NCBI GenBank assembly: GCA_945866505.1
Contig: CAMBHH010000201.1
Span: forward strand, 1 to 5,837
Length of the DNA: 5,837 nt
Source of the DNA: Flavobacterium psychrophilum
GTDB taxonomy: Bacteria; Bacteroidota; Bacteroidia; Flavobacteriales; Flavobacteriaceae
Reading direction: 5' to 3'
Shown here: positions 1-4,850 of the stretch, one piece after another
How positions within the stretch are numbered: position 1 is the first letter of the stretch
Layout: each line of letters opens with the position of its first letter
Made by a program: the position numbers and the translations under genes
The notes under the pieces: generated by a model
The model's database searches: none
Told to the model about the DNA's origin: nothing
Seen by the model: only the letters and a program-made list of their open reading frames with translations

Positions 1-861
1 ACATCAAGTGTTCCGGCACCCCAACTTATTGCACAATACAATTTTGACAATTCTTATAACAATGTCAATGGCAATGCTCCATTTGCTTCAAATGCTGGAA
101 CTTCATTTACAACAGACAGAAATAGTAATTCAAATAGTGCTATTAAAATCAATAATTCTGGTACAATCGCTACAATTGCAGGGTTGCCCGATGGCAATTC
201 GGCTAGATCAATGTCAGTATGGGCAAAAATTGATGTTTTAAACAATCAGATAAACTATGTCTTTCATTATGGAAATTCAGCTAATGGAAACGGTTTAGCA
301 CTCAGACCTACAACAACACTATATTTTGCAAATGCTGCTGCCAATCTTGAAACCGCAGATGCAAATACGATTAACGCTTGGGTACATTATGTATGCACTT
401 ATGACGGTACAACCGCTAAAGTTTACAAAAACGGAGTGCTTTTTAGCTTTGGCGCAAAAGCATTTAATACAGTAAACGATTCAAATATTTTTAAATTAGG
501 AACGGCCGAAACAGGTGCGACTAGTTATTTTAATGGAGCAATTGACGATTTAAAAATTTACAATTATGCCTTGAATCAAGCCGAAGTAACAAGTTTATTT
601 TCAAACAACACTTTATCATCATCTGATTTCTCTACAAAAAACCTAAAAGTTGCGTTGTACCCAAACCCTGTAAAAGACATTTTAAACATTGAAACAGAAA
701 CTGAAATCAAATCTGTAGAAATATACAATTTGTTGGGACAAAAGTTAAAATCTGGAAAATCTAGAAGTGTTAGCGTTGCCGATTTATCAAACGGAACCTA
801 TATGGTTCGTGTTCAAGACACAAACAATGCGGTCGAAACAATGAAAATCGTAAAACAATAA
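1..861 (+). CDS. Secreted LamG-domain protein with T9SS sorting domain (5' partial)
   Basis: The reading frame is open from base 1 to the TAA at 859-861, so 286 C-terminal residues are visible and the start lies upstream. Residues about 10-200 look like a LamG/concanavalin A-like jelly-roll domain. It opens with IAQYNFDNSYNN, has the central strand pair WVHYVCTYDGTTAKVYKNG, and closes with AIDDLKIYNYAL, all typical of the family. Such domains usually bind glycans or act as adhesion modules in larger exported enzymes. Residues about 215-286 are a T9SS type A C-terminal domain (LYPNPVKDILNI, then IYNLLGQKL and LSNGTYMVRV). By family knowledge it directs export across the outer membrane and is cleaved, leaving the protein anchored or released. 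What lies upstream (signal peptide, possibly an enzymatic domain) cannot be seen. A terminator at 1095-1130 lies downstream. The ligand is unknown. Confidence 0.9.
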   Translation, partial: TSSVPAPQLIAQYNFDNSYNNVNGNAPFASNAGTSFTTDRNSNSNSAIKINNSGTIATIAGLPDGNSARSMSVWAKIDVLNNQINYVFHYGNSANGNGLALRPTTTLYFANAAANLETADANTINAWVHYVCTYDGTTAKVYKNGVLFSFGAKAFNTVNDSNIFKLGTAETGATSYFNGAIDDLKIYNYALNQAEVTSLFSNNTLSSSDFSTKNLKVALYPNPVKDILNIETETEIKSVEIYNLLGQKLKSGKSRSVSVADLSNGTYMVRVQDTNNAVETMKIVKQ

Positions 862-872
862 ACTTTAAATTT

Positions 873-964
873 CTAATACCAATGATCAAAAAGTACAACA
901 AAATGCGCAACTATCGGTCTGAAATAGCGGTGCGTCTCTTTAATAAATTGATTATTGGTATTGG
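873..964. repeat. Palindromic MITE-like element
   Basis: AATACCAATGATCAA (875-889) is the reverse complement of TTGATTATTGGTATT (948-962) except for one position that can form a G-T wobble. Two further outer pairs extend the arms to 873-964. The 58-nt interior holds a smaller imperfect stem (CGCA and CTAT near 906-914 against ATAG and TGCG near 924-934). The element starts 11 nt after the stop codon of the LamG gene and has no coding capacity. Long near-perfect terminal inverted repeats with a short non-coding core suggest a miniature inverted-repeat element or a structured 3' UTR. I see no clear target-site duplication and no T tract, so it is not a simple terminator. Confidence 0.45.
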
Positions 965-1094
965 CTATTTTATTTTTAAACCTTCTACGTGATAAACTAT
1001 CTCAAAAAATGCAAACTCAGTCCTGAAAATCCAACATTTTTTGGTTCCACTGGGTTTTGAAGGAAGATTAATTTTTTTAAACCATTTCTATCAT

Positions 1095-1130
1095 AAAAAA
1101 AGGTCGCCAGAAAAATGGAGACCTTTTTTT
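1095..1130. terminator. Bidirectional intrinsic terminator
   Basis: AAAAAAAGGTC (1095-1105) pairs perfectly with GACCTTTTTTT (1120-1130). An inner CCA/TGG stem (1107-1109 with 1116-1118) closes on a six-base loop after one G-A mismatch. The A tract on one side and T tract on the other let it work in both directions. It can end the LamG gene from the left and the FabH-like gene from the right. Confidence 0.85.
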
Positions 1131-1175
1131 GTTTTTACGATTTGCAATGTTGCACATTCTATTTGAATGTATATG

Positions 1176-1237
1176 GTTTGTAGTTTCTAGTTTATGGTTT
1201 GTAATCGTGATAAAACCACAAACTATAAACCACAAAC
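1176..1237. repeat. Inverted array of GTTTNTR heptamers, forms a long hairpin
   Basis: The left arm (1176-1203) is four tandem heptamers close to GTTTNTR. The right arm (1216-1237) carries the same kind of heptamer array on the opposite strand. Bases 1176-1197 match the reverse complement of 1216-1237 at 19 of 22 positions, and three A-T pairs extend the stem to 1200/1213, leaving a 12-nt loop. The right arm ends three bases before the TAA of the FabH-like gene, so the hairpin would lie in that gene's 3' UTR. On the - strand no T tract follows. On the + strand five T follow, so it could also help stop rightward transcription. Confidence 0.7.
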
Positions 1238-1240
1238 TTT

Positions 1241-2299
1241 TTAATACCTATAAACAAACGCATTGATGTTCATTCCCGCTCCAACGGAGGCAAAAATTAA
1301 AACATCTCCTTTGTTGAGTTCTTGATTTTCTATTTTTCCGCGAATTAATAAATCCAATAAGGTAGGCACGGTCGCTACACTACTATTACCTAGTTCGTGA
1401 ATGCTCATTGGCATAACATCTTTTGGAACAGATTTGCCGTATAATTTGTAGAAACGATGAATGATAGCTTCATCCATTTTTTCATTGGCTTGATGAATGA
1501 GTATTTTTTTTACTTCATCGATTGCAATTCCGCTTTTATCTAGACAACTTTTCATCGCCATTGGAACATTGCTTAATGCAAATTCATAGATTTTCCGACC
1601 ATACATTTTGATATACTTTATATCAGGATCTAAATCGGGATTGTATGATTTTCCGAAAAACAAATAGCCCGCTTCGTCACTAGCAAAAGTGGCACTTTCA
1701 TAAGCCAACATTCCTGTTTCATTATCCGATGCTTCAATAATTGTAGCGCCAGCACCATCGGAATAAATCATAGAATCTCTGTCGTGGTCATCGACAACTC
1801 GAGACAAAGTTTCGGCTCCAATAACCAAACAGCGTTTTGCCATACCCGAAAGGATGAAGGCATTGGCTTGAAGCACGCCTTCTATCCAACCTGGACAACC
1901 AAAAAGAATGTCGTATGCAACACATCTTGGGTTTTTTATTTGTAATTTATGCTTGACCCGTGTGGCCAAACTTGGAATTATATCCGATTGAGAAGTACCC
2001 GATTTCACATCACCGAAATTGTGCGCAAAAATAATGTAATCTATAGTTTCTGGATCAATTCCTGCGTTTTCAATTGCTTTTTGTGACGCTAAAAGAGCTA
2101 AATCTGACGAACATTGTTCTGGTGCTGCATAACGTCTTTGTTCAATTCCTGTTATGCTTTTAAATTTCCCGATTACAACCTCATTTGGATAGGCAAAGGG
2201 ACTGCCATCTTCATTCAAAAATACGTGTTTGTCAAAGTCAATATTGGCAACTTTTATTTCGGGAATGTAACTCCCTACTCCTGTTATTTTAATTTTCAT
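1241..2299 (-). CDS. 3-oxoacyl-ACP synthase III family protein (FabH-like)
   Basis: This 352-residue protein is a complete thiolase-fold condensing enzyme of the ketoacyl-ACP synthase III type. Such enzymes join an acyl-CoA to malonyl-ACP in the cytoplasm. The triad is visible: Cys135 in FGCPGW, His269 in LIHQAN, and Asn305 in ELGNSS. SDGAGA (180-185) and the C-terminal FASVGAGMNINAF (336-348) are further family signatures. It is slightly longer than classical FabH (about 320-330 residues), with an N-terminal insertion around residues 26-45 (NEDGSPFAYPNEVV) that I associate with a Bacteroidota subfamily. It stands alone: no plsX, fabD or acpP is adjacent, so it need not be the housekeeping FabH. 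It could supply a specialised lipid, or resemble DarB-type enzymes of aryl polyene/dialkylresorcinol synthesis, but no darA-like partner is seen. The ATG at 2297-2299 starts right at the conserved KITGVGSYIP and is the natural start. The specific substrate is unknown. Confidence 0.9.
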   Translation of the reverse strand: MKIKITGVGSYIPEIKVANIDFDKHVFLNEDGSPFAYPNEVVIGKFKSITGIEQRRYAAPEQCSSDLALLASQKAIENAGIDPETIDYIIFAHNFGDVKSGTSQSDIIPSLATRVKHKLQIKNPRCVAYDILFGCPGWIEGVLQANAFILSGMAKRCLVIGAETLSRVVDDHDRDSMIYSDGAGATIIEASDNETGMLAYESATFASDEAGYLFFGKSYNPDLDPDIKYIKMYGRKIYEFALSNVPMAMKSCLDKSGIAIDEVKKILIHQANEKMDEAIIHRFYKLYGKSVPKDVMPMSIHELGNSSVATVPTLLDLLIRGKIENQELNKGDVLIFASVGAGMNINAFVYRY

Positions 2300-2329
2300 T
2301 GGAAACCATTATGTAATATTAGGCTAAAT

Positions 2330-2337
2330 TAAAGATA
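2330..2337 (-). promoter_or_regulatory. Possible -7 element for the FabH-like gene
   Basis: Read on the - strand this is TATCTTTA, one base off the Bacteroidota -7 consensus TAnnTTTG, 30 nt upstream of the ATG. No convincing TTG-type -33 box is seen at 17-23 nt further upstream, so support is weak. Confidence 0.3.
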
Positions 2338-2441
2338 AAAAATGAGATTTTCACATAAAACATACTATGCAAGCATATAATTATTTAATAGTTTGATTTT
2401 CATTAAAATACTGATGATTTGTTACCAAAACAACAATCATG

Positions 2442-2804
2442 CTACATTTTCATTTTCATTACTATTGCAATAGAGAGTGCTCTGGTTTTCATATTTTCAC
2501 CAATTTGTCCTGCAAAATTTTCATCAATCGTGGTGTTGAAATAGTTGAGCCAAATTGCAAAATGTTCCTCCAAAAGTTTAGATTGCTGGTTTAAATCGGC
2601 GTGGATTTGGAGTACGTTTTTTCTATAAATTCCTCTGTCGAAAAGAATTTGTTCCCAAAAATCGACCAAATCTAGTAAATGTGATGCCAAATCTATTTTT
2701 GCTACTTTAATAAAAAAATAACTGATTTTGCTGTCAGCTAATAATTTCAAATAGAATTCACTCATTATTAAGTGCAAATCTTCACGGGATTGTATGCCTT
2801 TCAA
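2442..2804 (-). CDS. Group III truncated haemoglobin
   Basis: This 120-residue single-domain globin has the length and pattern of group III (trHbP) proteins. Compared with Campylobacter jejuni Ctb from memory, the key positions are Tyr18 (B10, EFYLKL), His42 (E7), Trp50 in DFWEQIL, proximal haem-ligand His68 (F8, LQIHADL), and Trp85 (G8) in EEHFAIWLNYF. All are present, so it should bind haem. It is a cytoplasmic protein; family members bind O2 and NO and are linked to nitrosative or microaerobic stress, but no function is shown here. The start is TTG at 2802-2804. The in-frame TAA at 2814-2816 rules out anything much further upstream, and the decayed copy has ATG at the same place. It begins 22 nt after the stop of the upstream exported protein gene, so the two are probably co-transcribed. 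It ends with an unusual MKMKM tail. Confidence 0.9.
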   Translation of the reverse strand: MKGIQSREDLHLIMSEFYLKLLADSKISYFFIKVAKIDLASHLLDLVDFWEQILFDRGIYRKNVLQIHADLNQQSKLLEEHFAIWLNYFNTTIDENFAGQIGENMKTRALSIAIVMKMKM

Positions 2805-2826
2805 AAAAATAATTTATTACAAATCG

Positions 2827-3570
2827 CTAATTAATTTTTAAACCAGAATTAAAAACTACTGTGTGTTTCTGAGTTTTGTTTTTAGAAAAAAAAGGCTGCC
2901 ATCGTTGCATTTGCGAATAATAATAGGACAATTCTTGAACTTCATATTGCGATAAATTATTTTTCAAACCAGGAAATTGTACTGAATCAATAATGCCAGA
3001 TGCAGTTAGCACGATTTCTATGTGCATTCTTTTGTTAAAAACAATATTTATTTCGTTAAACAATTTATACTGAAAATTGCTAAATTCCTTGATGTCAAAC
3101 ATATATAAAGGCTCAATTTCTTTATTAGACCAATATTTCGCTTCTTTTAAAATAATTGGTGAGTTTGTTACCAAACTATCCTCCACTATATCAAATTTGT
3201 CTTTACCTATTTTTTTGTAAGTGCCCAGAATTTCAACACTTGTTGAATCAGATTTTTTATTAATGATAGTGCCAATTAACCAATTTTCTGAATATTTTAA
3301 TAAAAATATTTCTTCTCTATTTCTCATTGGATATCGAACAAAAATACTATCATTTTTATTAAAAAAAACCAACGGTTTTACTAATGAATCGTTTTGATAA
3401 TAACAGGATAATGCCAAATCTCCATACTTATCAAAAAAGAACCAACTTCCTTGTTTTTGGTTTTTTTTATCGAGCTTGTTGATCTTTTGTCCGTTTTTAA
3501 TAATCTCTTTTTGCGAATAGGAATGAAAGTTAATAAGCATAATTAAGATAAAGCAAATACTATTTTTCAT
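2827..3570 (-). CDS. Exported protein, MORN-like N-terminus and TonB-C-like C-terminus
   Basis: This 247-residue protein has a clear signal peptide: MKN, a hydrophobic run over about residues 5-14, then SYSQ with probable cleavage near residue 19. No lipobox cysteine is present, so it should be a soluble periplasmic or secreted protein. Residues about 27-65 (NGQKINKLDKKNQKQGSW and what follows) resemble the degenerate MORN-type repeats of YwqK-like proteins. Residues about 170-245 resemble the TonB C-terminal fold: a strand FNKRMHIEIVLTASGIIDSV, then a helix ending in MQRWQPF, then a final strand HTVVFNSGLKI. There is no transmembrane anchor plus proline-rich linker as in true TonB, so energy transduction is unlikely. 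The ATG at 3568-3570 follows an A/T-rich leader. It lies just upstream of the truncated haemoglobin, and the shared role is unknown. Both domain assignments are by eye and not certain. Confidence 0.75.
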   Translation of the reverse strand: MKNSICFILIMLINFHSYSQKEIIKNGQKINKLDKKNQKQGSWFFFDKYGDLALSCYYQNDSLVKPLVFFNKNDSIFVRYPMRNREEIFLLKYSENWLIGTIINKKSDSTSVEILGTYKKIGKDKFDIVEDSLVTNSPIILKEAKYWSNKEIEPLYMFDIKEFSNFQYKLFNEINIVFNKRMHIEIVLTASGIIDSVQFPGLKNNLSQYEVQELSYYYSQMQRWQPFFSKNKTQKHTVVFNSGLKIN

Positions 3571-3631
3571 AATTTTTTTATGGGTTCTAAGTAATAAGAA
3601 TCAGATTTTAGAGTATTTCTATTATTATTTC

Positions 3632-3663
3632 CAATACTATTCAAATTTTATTGATTCTGCCAA
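3632..3663 (-). promoter_or_regulatory. Possible promoter of the exported protein/haemoglobin unit
   Basis: On the - strand TTG (3661-3663) is followed after 21 nt by TAGTATTG (3632-3639). This fits the Bacteroidota arrangement of a -33 TTG box and a -7 TAnnTTTG box with one mismatch. The predicted leader before the ATG at 3570 would be about 55 nt. It overlaps the tail of the decayed remnant, which suggests that a promoter arose in or was retained by dead sequence. Confidence 0.35.
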
Positions 3664-3833
3664 TGCTATCTTTATGGTGTTTTCTATATTCTTTCAATCT
3701 TTGCAAGTAAATCAATTTTATAAGTAAAGTCTTGTACTATTGAATCGGTTTTGGTTTCTAATTTATCATTAATTGCAATCAAAAAATATTTAATATCTTA
3801 ATCTGTGGGAATGATGAGTGTTTTCGCATTAGA
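3637..3833 (-). pseudogene. Remnant of an unidentified gene (C-terminal part)
   Basis: Directly after the stop of the haemoglobin pseudogene, and in the same frame, the - strand reads SNAKTLIIPTD, a TAA, then DIKYFLIAINDKLETKTD and on to LLAKIERI before another stop. A one-base shift at the stop (near 3690) continues it as IENTIKIALAESIKFE and a final TAG at 3637-3639. The amino acid make-up and codon use look like a real helical protein, and one nonsense change plus one frameshift would explain the interruptions. I do not recognise the family. It appears to be the 3' end of a gene whose 5' part was lost, probably in the same event that removed the 3' half of the neighbouring haemoglobin copy. 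Confidence 0.5.
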
Positions 3834-4043
3834 TTAAATTTTAAATAAAAATATATTTTTTCTATATTCCAATTTCAAAAAGAATTTGACCCCAAATAAA
3901 CTGATCGATTTTAATAAATCTGGAGACAAAACTATTTTCGTTGCCTCAATAAAAAGATAACTAATTTTGCTTTCAGCTACTAATTTCATGTAGAATTCAA
4001 TCATTATTAGGTGCACATCTTCGCGGGTTTGTATGTCGTTCAT
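3834..4043 (-). pseudogene. Truncated, frameshifted second copy of the group III haemoglobin
   Basis: Residues 1-45 (MNDIQTREDVHLIMIEFYMK onward) align without gaps to the start of the intact haemoglobin at 2442-2804, including the B10 tyrosine in EFYMKL. The frame then breaks. From 3909 to 3865 the homologous sequence continues in another frame as IDQFIWGQILFEIGI, matching VDFWEQILFDRGI of the intact copy. It then returns to the first frame for YRKN (about 3866-3855). After that similarity ends and a TAA follows at 3834-3836. The E7 position falls at a non-histidine residue, and the proximal His and the whole C-terminal half are missing, so any product could not bind haem. It starts with ATG, where the intact copy has TTG. 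A short protein of 69 residues could still be made but is very unlikely to work. Confidence 0.85.
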
Positions 4044-4050
4044 TGTACCG

Positions 4051-4058
4051 CAAATTTA
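4051..4058 (-). promoter_or_regulatory. -7 element upstream of the haemoglobin pseudogene
   Basis: On the - strand this is TAAATTTG, a perfect TAnnTTTG match, ending only 7 nt before the ATG at 4043. Transcription from it would give an almost leaderless message. It may be a surviving promoter of the former haemoglobin gene. No clear -33 box is seen. Confidence 0.4.
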
Positions 4059-4091
4059 AATATTAAATCTCCATATTTTTGATAAATTTTT

Positions 4092-4099
4092 TATTTTTG
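4092..4099 (+). promoter_or_regulatory. -7 element of the small exported protein gene
   Basis: TATTTTTG is a perfect match to the Bacteroidota -7 consensus TAnnTTTG and lies 24 nt before the ATG at 4124. An identical octamer at 4074-4081 is a possible second element. No good -33 TTG box is spaced correctly for either. Confidence 0.5.
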
Positions 4100-4123
4100 T
4101 CCTTAATTCTAAATAGAAACAAA

Positions 4124-4654
4124 ATGAGAAAAAATATTTTAATGTTTATTGTTGGGCTTTTTTCATTGTCCCTTTTTGCACAAGTTGATGTAATCAGAAA
4201 ACATTCTGGAGAAACGGTGTCTGGAAAAGTAATGCGAGTAGATGAATATATTGTTGTTTTTAAATATGATGGTGAAGACGCTGAAAATTCAATTAGCAAA
4301 TATGCAATAGAAAAAATTGTCTATGGCAAAAGCGGCAGAGTGCAAGATGTTACTGAAAAAATTGTCGTAAATGGTGAAAATGACTGGGAAAAAGTGGTTG
4401 TTCTTGAAGACAAATCTTATATAGCAGGATTGAAAAAAGTGGGAGAAATCAAAGGCAAGACAGCTTTTTTAAATTTGCATACTGGTAACACGGGCGATTC
4501 TAAAGCAGATAAAAAGCTAAAGATGGAAGCAGCGAAAATAGGATGTCCATTTATTTTTATGACTGCCGATAAAGACATTAATGAGTCTGGTGCTACAGGA
4601 CCTACTTTTGGAGCAGTTCAATCTATTAGAAAAGGTATAGCTTACAAGTATTAA
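4124..4654 (+). CDS. Small exported protein of unknown function
   Basis: The protein has 176 residues. I chose the ATG at 4124, not the in-frame TTG at 4079, because MRKNILMFIVGLFSLSLFAQ is a complete signal peptide, an A-rich AAACAAA stretch precedes the ATG, and the upstream extension runs through the -7 elements. The mature protein begins at about VDVI. Residues about 22-75 (DVIRKHSGETVSGKVMRVDE, then the KYAIEKIVYGKSG strand) match a pattern common in exported Bacteroidota proteins, in which a small beta domain ends in an I.KIVY.NG-like strand. Residues about 88-150 form a second part ending in KMEAAKIGCPFIFMTADKD, reminiscent of small periplasmic domains with an 'AAKLGA' helix before a strand. 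It has a single mature Cys (141) and no lipobox. It is probably periplasmic. It is monocistronic, with its own promoter element and terminator. I do not recognise a named family. Confidence 0.8.
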   Translation: MRKNILMFIVGLFSLSLFAQVDVIRKHSGETVSGKVMRVDEYIVVFKYDGEDAENSISKYAIEKIVYGKSGRVQDVTEKIVVNGENDWEKVVVLEDKSYIAGLKKVGEIKGKTAFLNLHTGNTGDSKADKKLKMEAAKIGCPFIFMTADKDINESGATGPTFGAVQSIRKGIAYKY

Positions 4655-4673
4655 AGAATTACTAAAAAACATT

Positions 4674-4704
4674 AAAGGCGGTTCCTAAAGAATCGCCTTT
4701 TTTT
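4674..4704 (+). terminator. Intrinsic terminator of the small exported protein gene
   Basis: AAAGGCGGTTC (4674-4684) pairs with GAATCGCCTTT (4690-4700) over 11 pairs including one G-T, with a five-base loop CTAAA. A run of seven T (4698-4704) follows. It begins 19 nt after the stop codon at 4652-4654. Confidence 0.9.
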
Positions 4705-4760
4705 ATGAAAAATTTTGAACTTTTTTCATTAAAAAACTCTTTCGTCAAGATTTCAACTTT

Positions 4761-4806
4761 GAATTTAAAAAAAGAAAAAGGTTTCACATTTTCACTTGAA
4801 ACCTTT
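4761..4806 (-). terminator. Intrinsic terminator of the SusE/F-like gene
   Basis: AAAGGTTTCA (4777-4786) and TGAAACCTTT (4797-4806) form a perfect 10-bp stem with a 10-base loop. On the - strand it is followed by a T-rich tail (complement of 4761-4776). It lies about 45 nt beyond the stop of the gene ending at 4851 and faces the terminator of the gene on the other strand. Confidence 0.85.
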
Positions 4807-4816
4807 ACGGTAGCGC

Positions 4817-4844
4817 TTCCTATTTCGTACCTCGTATTTCGTAC
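4817..4844. repeat. Tandem TTCGTAY heptamer array
   Basis: Four 7-bp units close to TTCGTAC/T lie head to tail. The decamer TATTTCGTAC occurs exactly at 4821-4830 and again at 4835-4844, 14 bp apart. The array lies between the stop codon at 4851 and the terminator at 4777-4806, in the 3' UTR of the SusE/F-like gene. It is not self-complementary and not a terminator. Confidence 0.7.
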
Positions 4845-4850
4845 TTTGAA

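Larger units (their letters stand above)
862..1240. other. Convergent intergenic region, non-coding
   Basis: This gap between two converging genes shows no credible ORF. It holds the palindromic element at 873-964, a weak imperfect hairpin (1021-1033 against 1051-1064, followed by seven T at 1072-1078), a strong terminator at 1095-1130, and the heptamer inverted array at 1176-1237. Each well-supported element is listed separately. Confidence 0.7.

Noticed and set aside
184..186. TTG as a start for the LamG protein
   Set aside because: The frame is open upstream to base 1 and already encodes the opening strand of the LamG domain, so this codon is an internal Leu.
8..245. Overlapping open frames on both strands at the left edge
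   Set aside because: They overlap the LamG frame, which is open from base 1 and has clear domain matches.
2114..2332. Open frame of 72 codons on the + strand
   Set aside because: It is antisense to the N-terminal part of the FabH-like gene, whose protein is clearly conserved.
2414..2440. Hairpin after the haemoglobin stop as a terminator
   Set aside because: The stem (2414-2421 with 2431-2440) has a two-base bulge and no T run follows on the - strand, so it is too weak to call.
4079..4123. Upstream TTG start for the small exported protein
   Set aside because: It would place 15 residues before a complete signal peptide and run through the -7 elements; the ATG at 4124 is better.
4063..4299. 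Open frame of 78 codons on the - strand
   Set aside because: It lies antisense to the signal peptide and first domain of the exported protein at 4124-4654 and has no recognisable features.
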